From Deroplatys truncata (lineage: Eukaryota > Arthropoda > Insecta > Mantodea > Mantidae), in NCBI GenBank assembly GCA_030765065.1, contig CM060990.1, positions 419,067,198 to 419,131,197 of the forward strand: a DNA stretch of 64,000 bases. The letters are read 5' to 3'. This document shows positions 12,301-24,540 of this stretch, in pieces (position 1 is the first letter of the stretch; each line of letters starts with the position of its first letter). A program made the position numbers and the translations under genes. The notes below the pieces were generated by a model, which saw only the letters and a list, made by a program, of their open reading frames with translations, searched no databases and was not told the DNA's origin.

Positions 12301-13226
12301 TTTGATCTCCACAACGTAGCGTGTCCGGACTGTGCGCCATAGCGGCCCCTCTTAATTACAGAAAAGATTCAGTTTGTGCTGCTTTGATCTAGTCAAAATC
12401 AACACATTTATTTCTATTAAATTTGCTTAAACCAGAAGACACGTATTCTTTCAGTCAACGGTGAATTTACCATAATGGTGGACTATATCTCAAAAGATAT
12501 TCCACCAAACGGAATACAAACAAGAAAGAAAAGAAAAACAAATAGGCCGAATTAAATGTGCTTTACATTTACTATTAAGTAACTTCTGAATAAGAATTAA
12601 ACTCTTGTTACAATGAGGATCAATAGCTTACAGTAAAACTGAGTAATCAAAGTAGTTAATTTTACGTTTAAAATGCATTTATTTAATAAATAACTTTATA
12701 AGTTTTCTCCAAATTTTGATTCAACCCCGTATCCAAAGAATAGTTCGTGATCACATATATGATATTTGAAAATTTAGAAATTAAAGTTCTGATTTATTGA
12801 CAGCAATTCATTGGGAAATTATTTTTCAGCAGATCCCTAAAGAAATCCTGGATCCGACTCTGATTCGACCTTAATCTTTGCTTCAATAAGCGACGGATAA
12901 CAAAGAAGATCACATCGTTATACTCTATGGTGGTTTTTGGTTGTATTGAAGAGAGAAGATATTTGAAGCCTCTCGCCTATAACCTTCCAGCTGTTGTCTT
13001 TAATCAGTGCATTTTAATAAACTTATGTGACAGAACCAGCGAATAGCTTCCCTGAACAATGTGCGAAAATGTAATCGTATCATTATGGAAAATGCCAGAA
13101 ATGGCCGAAGTGCAAGAGGCTGCCATAGGTAGATCGCCATTTAGTCATGTCCACGTAGCAACTGAGTCCCGGTAATTTTCATAAAATCAATCTCATGAGT
13201 GATCGTTGACGGCACAGTAGGGATAC
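12301..13226. other. Unassigned non-coding DNA
   Basis: AT-rich sequence with no recognised gene or bounded repeat. Confidence 0.5.
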
Positions 13227-13237
13227 GACAGGGATAC

Positions 13238-13534
13238 ATGTTCTCCGTGGTGTAATGGTTACCATGCTAGCCTTTAAATCCCGAGGTCACTGGTTCAAAA
13301 CCGGCGGAGGGCGTTGGATTTTTTCAGGCGTAAAAATCTTTAGCGTGGCTTCCTTCGGAAGGGAAGCAAAGCCGGTGGTTCCGTGTCGTAGATTTGCGGC
13401 ACGTAAAAGAACCTCAAGCCTGATAAAGAGGCCTCTGAGCAAAAGTATCGGTCTTTCACGCTCAATATAGAATGGGACGCTAAGGATCACTGCTTTTAAA
13501 GAGCATCCATAAATAAAACAATTTAATTTAATTT
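13238..13534 (+). repeat. tRNA-derived SINE (family 1), full length
   Basis: A 297-bp copy running from the tRNA-like head (ctccgtggtgtaatggttac, A-box-like) through a B-box-like ggttcaaaaccgg to the 3' tail ccataaataaaacaatttaattt. It is bounded by an 11-bp direct repeat, gacagggatac (13227-13237) and gacagggacac (13535-13545), which shows insertion by target-primed reverse transcription. This is the cleanest full-length plus-strand copy. Confidence 0.93.
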
Positions 13535-13724
13535 GACAGGGACACGGTAGATCATGTGGAAATGAACAAAAATCTCTCTTGGTAAATTATATGGAAGGTA
13601 CTCCTTGGCTGCTTGTAAACACAGCACATGAGCGGAACAGGGTCGGTACATAGTCGGAACACAGTAGGCTATGTGGAAATCCACCTTTACTGTGTAAAAC
13701 GTTGTTGAACCTGATTAGTTCACT

Positions 13725-14330
13725 CTGTACAGCATCGGTCCACCGGACTACTTCACTGTCCTATAGCAGGGGTTCTAAATTTTTGGGGGGCCCTCTAGGA
13801 GTAATGAATTAATGTACGAAGTTTTACTGTGCCGTTAAGGTTAATAAATCTAACTCAAAGAATATTATAAGGCCTTTATTATTATAGATATTAAGTAAAC
13901 ATTTTTGTTTATAGAACATATTAATTAAAAACACTTGAGGCCCACAATACAAAGGCTTCTACCCTCACTGCAGTTGAAATTTCAAACTACATCATTTGGT
14001 TTTATTTCTTAAGAACACAATGAGAGGGCTGGCACTATTTATCTAACCCGAGTTTTTGAATGCTTGGTTCCAACTGCGATAGTGCACACCTCATCCTATT
14101 GGTGCAATATTTCACTAGCACAGAATCGTGACACCTGAATACTACACTGTGTACATCATTTATTTCACCGACTTCTTCACTCCGTACATTTCAATGAGTA
14201 CATCAGTCCATCGGAATGCTTCCCTCTGTACAATACTGGTTCACAAGTAATTACCTGTGCAAAACATCCATCCACCTCTACTTAGCACAACGTCATTTTG
14301 CCTACGTAGTTATTTTGTTCAACCCCAGGC
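13725..14330. repeat. Degenerate minisatellite, block 2 (~30-bp spacing)
   Basis: Anchors such as ctgtacagcatcggtccaccgg (13725), gtgtacatcatttatttcaccg (14147), gtacatcagtccatcgg (14196), ctgtacaatactggttcac (14226) and tgcaaaacatccatccacc (14257) recur at roughly 30-bp steps. They match block 1 at 12090-12300. The units are heavily diverged and there is an unrelated gap in the middle (about 13780-14100). Confidence 0.5.
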
Positions 14331-14567
14331 CTGCTGACCATTGCATACAGTAGGGACGATGGTTCTGTGCCAGTAATTCGGTGAAGGCTGGGTGCGCACT
14401 GGTTATCTGGACAGTGAGCGAGCCCCCAATTCTCGGGATGCGCAGTCAGTGCCATCGCTTCAGTCTAGCGGCAGCAGTAGTTCGAGTAACATCACTCTTG
14501 CCAGCCGTCTGTTGATGCTACCTTGAAGATTGTGTTTATAAATAAAATTTGTTACTATATGTTTCTG

Positions 14568-14810
14568 TAGGGGCGTCATTTCAGTTTCTGCATTGGGGGG
14601 GGCAAGATTGCTTGGAGCAGTTTCACAAATGTTCATGTGGATTGTAACGATATATTTGGCCTAAAAGAAAATAATGTTTTATTTCTTAAATGTGAAATAT
14701 TGCTATTAATAGTACAGTTGTAAAGTTTCATTTGGTAGAGCAATAATGTTGCTTGAAACCTAGGGGAGGGGGTCAATTGACCCCCCCTGCCACCCTAAAT
14801 GACACCCCTG
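14568..14810. mobile_element. hAT-type MITE
   Basis: A 243-bp unit with short terminal inverted repeats (left taggggcgtcatttcag; right, read inward, caggggtgtcatttagg). It is flanked by an 8-bp duplication, tgtttctg (14560-14567) and tgtttcta (14811-14818). The 8-bp duplication and the CAGGGGTG-type end point to the hAT superfamily. No coding capacity. Confidence 0.75.
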
Positions 14811-14997
14811 TGTTTCTATAATTAAACTTGGATTGCATATAGGTATTGTGTATTTTGGTGTGTTTATTAGAGGTTCTTGCCTTCTGCGACGTTTTATGTA
14901 AAAATAACAATGGTTAATATAACACAAAATGATGGGGATAAATACAAACAAAATTGCTAATGTAAAAACTAATTCCTACCTTGCCTCTCAGATCTGT

Positions 14998-15545
14998 CTT
15001 GGTGATGGATAACGCACCGTACCACAGTGTGCAGTTGGGAAAGGCCCCATCGCCTCATACCAAAATACGATGCAGAACTTTCCCCATTCCATGAAAGGAT
15101 GCTAAGTTTGGAGCTCTACAACCTAAGTAATGGTCAAAGCCTATTCCGAAAATTTACGTTGATAGTTTGTAGGCCATGCACACAATGTTCTCCGATTACC
15201 GCCCTAGTCTTCGGGTCTTAATCGAGTAGAACTCATCTGGGCTGATATAAAGCAATGGGTAGCTTGGTAAAACACACTTTTAAACTACATGATGTTATTG
15301 ATTAAGCTTAACTAACGACATGTTGAGGACATTAGCGTAGAAAAGTGGGAAAATGACTCTCAACACATTAAGTAGGAAGACAAATACATTGAAGATCAAG
15401 GCCTGTTTGAAAACGTCTTAGAAGGTTCTGTAATCCAGGTTAGGAAATATAGTGACAGCGAACGAGAAGACTGATGACGATGAAAGGGAAGATCTTGCAG
15501 AAGAAAACGACGGTGGTGACATTTCTGGTGTAGTGTGTTTATCAC
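14998..15545 (+). pseudogene. Tc1/IS630-like transposase, C-terminal half relic
   Basis: The order is that of the DDE half of the Tc1-like family at 35988-37985. First comes VMDNAPYHSVQ (second Asp region). Then sequence around 15225-15260 encodes a worn ELIWADIKQWV-like motif (third acidic residue region). Near 15330 comes S-V-E-K-W-E-N. An acidic tail follows (DDDEREDLAEENDGGDISGV), ending at a stop near 15540. Several stops and frameshifts break it. The N-terminal half is absent; the sequence before 14998 is unrelated. Confidence 0.65.
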
Positions 15546-18500
15546 ACTAATAAAGCCCCTGCTAGTTTACGACAATGTATTTAGGTGACAGGGTTTGTGT
15601 ATAATGCGTAAATATAAAAGAATGATACAGCAATCTGAACAGTGACAATATACCAGTCATGCAGTGGTGTGGTGTTGTATGTTTATGTCGTATCAATAAA
15701 GTCCCACGTCTTCCAGCAGGCAGGCGGACGGAGAGCTGCCTGGCGTTAGTCAAGACTCTCTTCAGTGCGCGAGGAAAGAAGGTTACCGGCACAGAACCAT
15801 TGTCCCTACTGTACTCGCCACTGCCGGAAATTGAAAGGCGCAAAACTTTCCCTCGTCCAGCAAAATGTAATAATTTTGCGTCGACATGAAATTTAGAATG
15901 CGTAAAATGTTCAGAGCAGCAAATGTACAAAAAATACATGTAAAATACATGGGAATTCCGCTTTATAAGAATTCTTGAATACCAGATAGTACTGCTTTCT
16001 GTCACGCATGCTGGAATTCTTCCTGGTATCACAATAAACACGCATTAAATCAAATAACATAATTCCCCAGGCTCTAGTCCGTATTTTACACTTCATAGCA
16101 TTAACTATAAACAGAAACTGTCACAAAAATGGGCAATTTATATTCCGCAGCCATTGAATGGGAATAAGATAAAACAATTTACGTGAGGGAGTTGGCTTTA
16201 AACAATTTACGTCGTGCATTGCTTAATGTTCGCGCCTATTTACTGCTGGTTACTAGGAGCCGAGCCACTAGTGGTGCAATAACATTTTAAATCCGCACGC
16301 TATGCATTTGGTTACAACCCAGTGAAGGGGAACCATGATCAGGATCTAAGGACACAAAAGATAAGCTCTGGCTTATAATGACGCTGTATACCCTTTAGCG
16401 CGGTACACTCACTCTGTACATTAAGTTACAAAGGCAACAGAATTTAAATGCTTTGACATGTTCGTGGTGAAAATCTGTAGCACTTTGAATCTGCCCACAA
16501 AACCATAAAACGCCTCCTTTGCCGTGAAGTCATAAAAAAGCCTCCGCTCGGTACATTTTATGGACATACCGTAAAAGTTGGCAAGTGTGTTATTGTGCGT
16601 TTTGCAACTTCGATCTATCGGATTATGAAAAGATTGTTCTTCCACCACATTGATCACACTCTGACTTGCTTATGTGTATCTTTAGTGGCTGACCAGATAA
16701 AAGCCGTTACTTTACCTACGAAATACCTTAAAAGAATCCCAAACATCTCAGAAGGAAAGAAACCTGCTGGTTTTAGAATGTAAATAACTACAAACGAGAA
16801 TGAGTGAGTAACCATTTCAGGTACTCCAGACTACATTTGCGGGGACATTTAAACGGCCGTGATGGCATTTTAATGTGTGTCAGGAAATATGTATAGTGAA
16901 TATATGAAGTTCAGGGTCTTAAACCTTAATTTTGCAAAGATTTTGCCCAAATTTCCCAGTGCATTACCGGAAGATTGGGCATTAAAGATTAATATTTCAC
17001 CGTTTCTGTGTGCCTAAAGTTCTTTATTTGTTGGTTCATAATAATAATTAAAAGTGTACACATATGAGAATGGGCCTATAATTACAAATGCTCTCCTAAG
17101 CAATAAATTAAATGAAAAATTTAGATTGTTTCTCATATTTTTCCATACACTTCAGTGTTATGATACTCAAGTACGTCTTATATTTTCCACATTGACAAAT
17201 GTAGTCAACGCCTTACCAACTTTTCGGTATATTTTGCCTGAACAGATTTACTAAGGCCCAATTCGAACTTTAAAGATAGCTGCTTTCTGATAGTTTTGCA
17301 ACAATGCTGCTCAATAATCACAGTTTTAACACATTGTTGTTATATGCGATGGTTATAAAGATCAAACCAAAAGCCTTTTTTGACGTTTGTATTTGTGGCT
17401 AAACTATCTATTAAGATTTTCTTCTAATCCTATCAAATCAGGATCTAAACCTAATTAAATATGCGCTTGATTTTCTCATTTATGGATTTATTGCTACGCA
17501 GTTTTTAACAAGTGACTTAATATAAGCTTCGAGGTACACACATGTCAAGTGCTGCTTGCTCGGAATATCATCAAACATTTGAAAAGGCAAACCGGCACAT
17601 TTCAGATGCCTATGTGGAAGCGAAGTTTGGTGTGCTACCACGTTCGGTAACAAAACTATTGATTACAGTTGAATATTTGTAACAGCAAAAATGACAGCAC
17701 AATATCACTTGCCTAAATTTGGCAACCCTGCAACGCACTTAACATTTGTCGTTAATTCAAGCAGCAATGCCGTTCGCACGTTAAATGAATTGGCAATCTT
17801 AGTAATAAGCCAACAAAGAAACCGGAATTGAAAACATAAGCAGGATTACGCCAAAAATTGTCTAACAGGATGTTCGGAGCCTACTCATCTCAAACAATTA
17901 GAATGCGTAGCACATGTATAATAGAGATGGCGAAAACGTGATTCGCGAGGCATTTTGACTCGCAGGCGCACGTTCCCTCTCTGCAACCGCCGTTTGATTT
18001 TCACATGCTGCTGAGTGACGAAGTGCGTGTTGCATATTTGGTGACTCGCGGAAGGAAGTAGTTTTCGCCACCCTTAACATGCATATGCACCATCCACATG
18101 CCCACTATGGGCCAACTAATCTATTAAAGACGTGGTGAAGCCAGGTCGATTGACACACGAAAATGAAACATGCTGTTGGTTTGTAAATGCACCACCCTTG
18201 CATTGTTTCATTTTAAAACATTCATTCATTCACGGCCGCCTTTAAAACACTGTGGACCATCTCTTGCGGGGTCCCACGGAGAATGCAAGACTCAAATATG
18301 GAACCTAAGCTCTAATGAAAACTAAATACTTTTGATTTTATTACCAATTTTCTTAGCTTGAAGGGGCAGAAAGAAAGCAGGATAACCCAATAACCGGAAA
18401 AACAACGGTGTTAGTATATACCCATATTATTTATGCCCTTCAAGGGAGAGTATTTCATACTCGCATAAACAATGCTTTGGTTTAACCGGAAACATTAAAG

Positions 18501-19317
18501 TTCATTTTAATGTTACAATATAAAACTGACATCACATTTTCTTCATTTAATTGTGTAAGTCATCTTTGATTTTGCACATATTTTTTTCAGAGATTGAACT
18601 ATTTTTTAGTAATCCTGACCAGTAGATTACAAAATATTGTCATACACAACACTATACTCTATTTGCTTCCTAGAAGGGGGGGGATTTAATATGCACGGTT
18701 TTCAAGGCAACATTACTGTATGCGGCTTCCAACATTGATCTATTACTTCTCTCCTATTATGATACAAAATTCCAGCCTTTCCGAAGATAAGGCGTTAGAT
18801 AAAAATGAAGAGAAAGGGAAGTAAAAGAAAAACAGAATCCAAGCATTTCAGTAAATTAAAACTGAACATGAACCTGATTAAACTCCAAGTTTTATCAAGA
18901 ACCCATGATATTGGAAGCTATACCACAGTTTAAAATTGTTTACCTTTTAATTCCAACTGCTATTTAACACTAAATTTACCGTTTCTACTCACTTAATTCT
19001 GAAATTCTAATAAAGTTTAAAAGGCAGCCATTAGGATAGGCACTGTAACAATATTTTCAAAATGGGAAGCGGCGAGGGCATGGTTTGAATGAACTACAAC
19101 TGAAAGACTTGAATTCTAAGTAACCTTTTTATTTCGTATGTGCTGATTATGAATCCTTTAGTTAAATATGGATAATTTTACTAAGAACATTGATCTTACG
19201 ATTTTGCAGCATATTAATTTCATGATGTATTGGAGTAACACAACCCGAAACCATGTAGTTTCATTCGTTTAATAAATTAGCAGACATAATACTCTTTAAG
19301 CATATTATATTGCACTA
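15546..19317. other. Unassigned non-coding DNA
   Basis: No gene recognised. A moderately GC-rich patch at about 15665-15895 is open on both strands (for example 15562-16041 minus) but shows no domain. The rest is AT-rich intron-like DNA. Confidence 0.45.
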
Positions 19318-19319
19318 TA

Positions 19320-20252
19320 TTCACTCCTAGGTTGATCCGCGGCAAAACAAACCCGTGGTCAGTGCATCGTGTTGCAAGACGGTAGCAATGCGCCCAGGAA
19401 AGTAGTCCCATGCTAATAATCTGAATTTTAGATTGAATTTATCCTTAAATAGTGTAATATTCTATACAAATACCTAAGGTTTTATTTAACGCTGATTTAT
19501 ACCGTAAAACAGAGCTACAAGTCCCATGATGCAATTCGTATGAGTTACGTGACATCCGAGTAGGCGCAGAATATTGTTTACAGCCAGAAACCAGCAGTTG
19601 TGTTTAGTATCATGGAGGACGGTGAATTTGCTCTTGTGTTTTCGTCGAATTAAGTAAAGCATTAGCCGCGCAAACCATTGACTAGTGGTGAAAAAACAAT
19701 AGTGTTGAATCTTTATTATAAGTTATGTACGAAATATCCAACACTTTCCGCGAAAGAAATGAAATTAACTTCTGAGTTCACCGGTGTTTCGAGTAGAATT
19801 ATAAGCAGTGCTTGTGCAGAAAAATCTGAAACGAGAAAAGTGGTTACACCCGGAATAAAAAAGAAAAAGAAAGCATATGAAATACGCGATGCACAAGAAT
19901 GTAGTGATCTGGAGAAGAATGCAATTCGCGTAACAGTACACAATTTCTTTTTTAAAATGAGCCGCCAACAGTTAATAAAGTGCCGCTTCCAGAGAGTGAA
20001 TAAATTAAGTTATCGCATACCTGTTACTTTATTTTTCGCCCATTTATTTTAGAATCAATTATTATTATATGGGCAAAGGTTTATTTTGTTGCAACTATAA
20101 ATCTTATCACCTTTAACCCTTAACAGAATATGCTAGTCACCGCACATGGTCTGAAAGTGACAGTATTTCTAGTGCGAATGGCGGAAGGATACATTATAGC
20201 GGTGCACTGGTCACCTGGGGTTTGTTTTGACGCGGATCAACCTAAGAGTGAA
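19320..20252 (+). mobile_element. Tc1-like element with long inverted repeats, internally deleted
   Basis: Terminal inverted repeats of about 50-55 bp: left ttcactcctaggttgatccg, right read inward ttcactcttaggttgatccg, continuing through gcaaaacaaaccc. Both ends abut TA (19318-19319 and 20253-20254), the Tc1/mariner target. The 933-bp unit encodes only the N-terminal part of a transposase (19678-20052), so it is a deletion derivative. Confidence 0.8.
19678..20052 (+). pseudogene. Tc1-like transposase N-terminal (HTH) fragment
   Basis: The frame carries LTSGEKTIVLNLYYKL, then EFTGVSSRIISSACAEK, then VVTPGIKKKKK and LEKNAIRVTVHNFFF. This is the layout of the N-terminal helix-turn-helix region of the same transposase group as at 37763 (there ATGVSPSSDSRVLEDK and TPGKKHKVPKRITEIDDFE). 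The frame has no clear ATG and ends after about 124 codons, before any catalytic residue. It could at most give a DNA-binding fragment. Confidence 0.65.
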
Positions 20253-20270
20253 TACAGTTTAGAACAATGT

Positions 20271-20275
<5 letters not shown>

Positions 20276-20319
<44 letters not shown>
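20276..20319. repeat. (CT)n microsatellite
   Basis: About 22 uninterrupted CT units just outside the Tc1-like element. Confidence 0.95.
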
Positions 20320-20324
<5 letters not shown>

Positions 20325-21715
20325 TATGCTCGGAAGCAACAGTTGTTGAATTTCATAACGTCCTCAGTTATTTCTTGTGCGCACATTTAGTAATGTGGAG
20401 GTGTACAAATATATAGGAATTCCTTACCCAATAAACACTGTGATAAATATTTGTTCTCTGTTGCAGAATAAACAACTGATCAAGGTCAAAATTTGGCGAT
20501 GCTTCGCGACTGATAACGCTAATAGGGATTAATAAACACAAATGGCGTCTCCAAAGTAGACAGCTATCATCTTGTGGCTTACGGAGCTCATTTGCTACAT
20601 ACATGATTCCTCGGTTGAAGAAGACCCTGCAATCTTTCACACGTTTGTTTCGGTGATTAATTAACATTTCATGATATAACACGAGTGCAGAATATGGGGT
20701 TCAGAGAATCCTCATGCGACCATAGAACACGAGCGAAATTCCCAAGGTTAATGTTCGGTGTGCTCTGATAGAATGGTGGGACCAACAGCTACAGCGATAA
20801 TATACTGGAGAAGTTAGAGCAATTTGCTTTTCCACATATACAAGGTATTCCCAGCATCATGTGGTGACGTCTATTGCTCTTCTCCGAGAACGCATTTATG
20901 TCGCATTTGCACTTTGAACACACATTCTGTAGCGTACATGTGTGAAAATGGACTGTGGTCCGGATATCTTAAAGAGTACCTATGTTGCGCATGTGGATGG
21001 ACACCTGCTGACATTCTGACTGCATTGTGCAAACCTTCACTTGTAAATGTATCAGCAATAAAATGTCTGTATTCAATATCATGGTTTTCATTCTATGGAA
21101 TAGAAAGTTGTATACATACACACTTGTATATCAAAACACATTACAAACAATGCAGAAACAAACATCGATGCAGCCGAAATGTAAGTACTCATCTAATAAC
21201 TAAAATGCAAGACACAGATCACTAATCTTCATAAGTAATTAATTTCACAATCCACAGTCGGCCCCTGGCACGGTGCTGCCTGTTCAGGAGATAGCCGTGT
21301 ATGCACTAGTATAGTTCAAGTCAAACCTTAATGACAGTTCATTCCACTGCTCCATTCAGCTCCAATTCCAGGAAGGCGATCAAGTTTGTCCAGCATTATA
21401 AACGGCACTGCCCTCTTCTTATGTTTACATTCTAAAGGACAAGCAGCAAAGCAGAGGTAGTTCGTTCATAGAAGACCTGATAGTTCATCGCTGCTATAAA
21501 ACTAGGGAGATGGAAGGAGAGGATGCATGCAATTTTCAATGTGCATTTAATACAGAGCCTTTGTTTAGACGCGTGGCATATTTCGGGGAATTGCGCTGCG
21601 TTTGTTTCTAACCGGTTCTGTTTCCTCTCCGTGTCAACTAAAGCGAAGATTTTGTACAGAGGTTGACACGTCGCGAGACCAGTTGCTTCAATATAATAGT
21701 GTGTTAAAGCTGTCA
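20320..21715. other. Unassigned non-coding DNA
   Basis: Several short ORFs (for example 20824-21225 plus, 21432-21857 minus), none with recognisable domains or supporting splice signals. Confidence 0.45.
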
Positions 21716-22310
21716 TAATGCCAAAAAGTCCGTATACTTTAGCACAGGAATCTTCACGTATGATTCCTATGTGACAACAAACTGTTATATAGAAGTGAGA
21801 CGGCGATTTATAGGCCCTGCTGTTCGTGCGGTGCACAGAGAAATGGTTCGTAATCATGTGAATAGATTTAGGGCAACGGGATCTATTCTTATTAAATCGC
21901 CGTGTATTTCAGAGGGAAAGATTCGACGACATGAGAGAAAAGTTAGAACCAAGTCCAAAGAAATCTCTGAGAAAATTTGCAGAAGAATCAGGAATTTCGA
22001 AACCTCGGCTTCGAATGCCTCTAAACTTTTAAAACTAAACCCCTACAAGATAACTGTAGTTCAGGAATTGCAACCACATGATGATGTGAGTAGAGTTAAT
22101 TTCTGTAATCGGGTGTTGTATAACATTAATTGTGGCTCTATTGACCCGCGTTTAATTTTTCTTATGGGCAAATCATGGTTTTATTTTCATGGCCATGGAC
22201 AATTTAATGAGTATTTATGCAAATTTTGTAAAAGGTATGAGAGATGCGTGGCGGCATATGACTTCATTTCCAACGTCTTCTATGACGAAAGTACATATTT
22301 GTGGTTATTG
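21716..22310 (+). pseudogene. Mariner-like transposase relic (HTH plus start of DDE)
   Basis: A likely start is MPKSPYTLAQESS at 21718. Next come EMVRNHVNRFRATGSILIKS (the 'RFRETGSI' helix-turn-helix stretch common in this group), KLLKLNPYKITVVQELQPHD and a catalytic-region remnant IFLMGKSWFYFHGHGQFN. In intact relatives that last stretch reads as DEAWFHLNGHVN, so the first catalytic Asp has been replaced here. Stops and a frameshift near 22250 end the match, and the C-terminal half is not recognised. Confidence 0.65.
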
Positions 22311-23275
22311 TAGTTATAACTTGTATGAGAAATCTATGCGCTTGAATTTTAGAGGCTATGAATATCAAACTCCGCCGGCAAACAACGTGCTTCCCGGTGC
22401 CAAGGAAATTCCGGTCACGCATCCAAACGAAGACTCTGTACAAGCCTGTCCAAATCTTAAAGGGCATGCACGCTATCACTGCCTCGAAGAAAGTGGAAGC
22501 CATGCAGTCCAAGTAAAACTTAAATCAAACTGCTGAACACCGACAGGATTAGAACCTGTGTTCTAAGCAAACACGTTACAATTCAATGACAAGTAATGCT
22601 AACAAGCATACATTGCAAATTTGTTTCATCTTGCGAGTCAATAAAACTCGCACTATTTTTGTCGATTCGTTGGAGTCCAAAATTATTATTAAAATTTAAG
22701 AGTTTCTGAGCTTCAACAGCCTTAAGCAATACGACAGTGGACAATCACGCCTTTAATTCATGAATTATAAAATGCCGTACTATGAATGTAAAAAAGATAC
22801 ATCCTATCAACATCCGAGCTATCACTAACCCCTTGCTATAAGGGGCCGAAGAAAAGAAAATGAATCATTGATATCGGTCATGCCTTTACCTCCAGCTGAA
22901 GCTGCCCTGCTACTATGGTCTGGAAGAGCTGTAACGATGTGTGGAAACATCTCCAGAAGCGGAACATTCGCAGCATCCTGCTGTGCACTAGCACTTACCT
23001 TGATAATACAGAGCGATATCCTAACATTAAACACTGTCACTACACACGCACAAACTTGACGCACTGTAATCCAAACACTGTAATCCAAACACTGCAATCC
23101 CATGGATAGATCGTTTCACCTTCCACGCTAAACACTTCCACGTCGAGAAACAAAAGAAAAAAACAGAAGCATGCACCTGCACAATTCACCAACGAACACG
23201 TCACTCGCACTGTATACCATTCTTTTCGCATTGCAACACACTAATCATTAGAATATTTTCGACGGCAGTACTCAC
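22311..23275. other. Intronic DNA downstream of the spen exon
   Basis: Bases 22531-22590 contain a weak minus-strand tRNA-like stretch (gacaggattagaacctgtg). The minus-strand ORF at 22825-23103 contains a caaggtaagt-like motif but no recognisable domain. It lies just downstream of the spen exon in gene direction and could conceal an unrecognised exon, but nothing shows that. Confidence 0.35.
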
Positions 23276-23503
23276 CCATGAGGGAAGCGGGGGGCCACAT
23301 AAAGGGGGGCTGCGGAACCCCCAGGAATGGCTGCCGGCTCGTAGTACTCCGTGCTTAAACATCGCTCGTCCAGCTTATGCTCCATGTTGTGGGCCTTCGA
23401 AGCGGACTTGATATCCATGAAGGCCACCGTAGCGCAGAGGCCCGTCGAACCGTCCTCTTCTTTGAGTCTGGGCAGGAGTTTGACGCTCTGAACTCGCCCA
23501 TAG
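23276..23503 (-). CDS. spen: Split ends (Spen) orthologue, internal exon of RRM1
   Basis: This is the one clear host exon. On the minus strand a 3' splice site (ttgttgcag) precedes a 228-bp open stretch, followed by a 5' splice site (gtgagtac). The exon starts in phase with one leading base and ends with two, leaving 75 complete codons. They include YGRVQSVKLLPRLKEE, VAFMDIKSASKAHNMEHKLD and TEYYEPAAIPGG. These correspond to the second half of RRM1 in Spen/SHARP proteins (RNP1-like core plus the Y-x-EP-AIP exit). Spen proteins are large nuclear RNA-binding repressors with a SPOC domain, acting in Notch, EGFR and Wnt signalling. The exon is GC-richer than its surroundings and free of stops. 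The preceding exon should encode the LWVGNLP part of RRM1; I could not find it in the window. Confidence 0.88.
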
Positions 23504-24497
23504 CTGCAACAACATACAAACGTTAGCGTTCGTCACAGTATTCACGATCTAAATTATTGTAGGTTGAATGTAAGAAATAAAGAAACCCAAGTAAAGTGAA
23601 ATAATGGTGCTTATAAGTCGCAATTAAAAAGGACCATCTACCACTCGATAAGGTCACATAATTGAATTTTAATGAGTGTGCGCCATTCCCCTAATTTCTC
23701 GGCAATAATTCCTGCACTCTCTTAGCAATTTTCTTCACAAGGCTGTTCAGTTTCTTTTCATTTCTAAATGATCTAATCTCGCTGTATTTTTGCAAGCAAT
23801 TACTTCCAACGAAATATGAAATTTTAAAAGTCTAATTCCTTGAATTCTCCTACGATTAAGAAATTGCATTGACCTTAAGTTCCTGGAGGTACAGCAAACG
23901 GAGCTCTTAAAATGCAACTTGTACAGAGCGATCGTTTTATTGCCCGGCTGCGGACTTCGGTATGCGTTCTCCGCACATTGCTTTACTAAATTACGTTGGA
24001 CTGCTTGCAAAAGACGGAGGTTATTGCGGGGAATTACAGCGATTGCAGCAGTCCCCTGCACTTATCTGGCGGAACGTTGATTTAAAGCGTGGGCTTAGGC
24101 ATTTGGGTCTTACAGTTTAAAAAGACATTACTGTGTAAAAACATCTGAATGTAAACGAAAATGGCAGTTTAACTATTCATAAGATGTACGTGAGTACCGA
24201 AATGCTGTTTTTATAGATCGTCATTGGTCATTCTTGAATTCTGTGGTTCGACTGAAGCACTATTTACTAGTGATGGGACGATACCACTATTTCTCAATAC
24301 TCACTTTATAAAAAACTAAAAGCGATAGCTTGTTCACTGAATTATCTACTTTTAGTAGTTTTCTGTGTATAAACGCATGTGACCAATTTTGTATTCTATG
24401 CTAACTCCGAAATTGTTCCAGTTTGATATTCTCCAATTGGCAGCAATATTTTTATCTTGATAATGCCACAGGTTATAATCCCCTATTGTTAGTCCAG

Positions 24498-24499
24498 GC

Positions 24500-24539
<40 letters not shown>
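24498..24539. repeat. (AAT)n microsatellite
   Basis: About 14 taa/aat units in a row. Confidence 0.95.

Positions 24540-24540
<1 letters not shown>

Noticed and set aside
15562-16041. 159-codon minus-strand ORF over a GC-richer patch
   Set aside because: The other strand is also open; no motif, and the composition fits an unclassified repeat rather than a gene.
20368-20682. 104-codon minus-strand ORF
   Set aside because: No recognisable domain, and it crosses AT-rich sequence with ORF-free neighbours; likely chance.
22825-23103. Possible extra spen exon just downstream of RRM1
   Set aside because: A GTAAGT-like donor exists, but the translation shows no RRM or Spen-like content and no clear acceptor.
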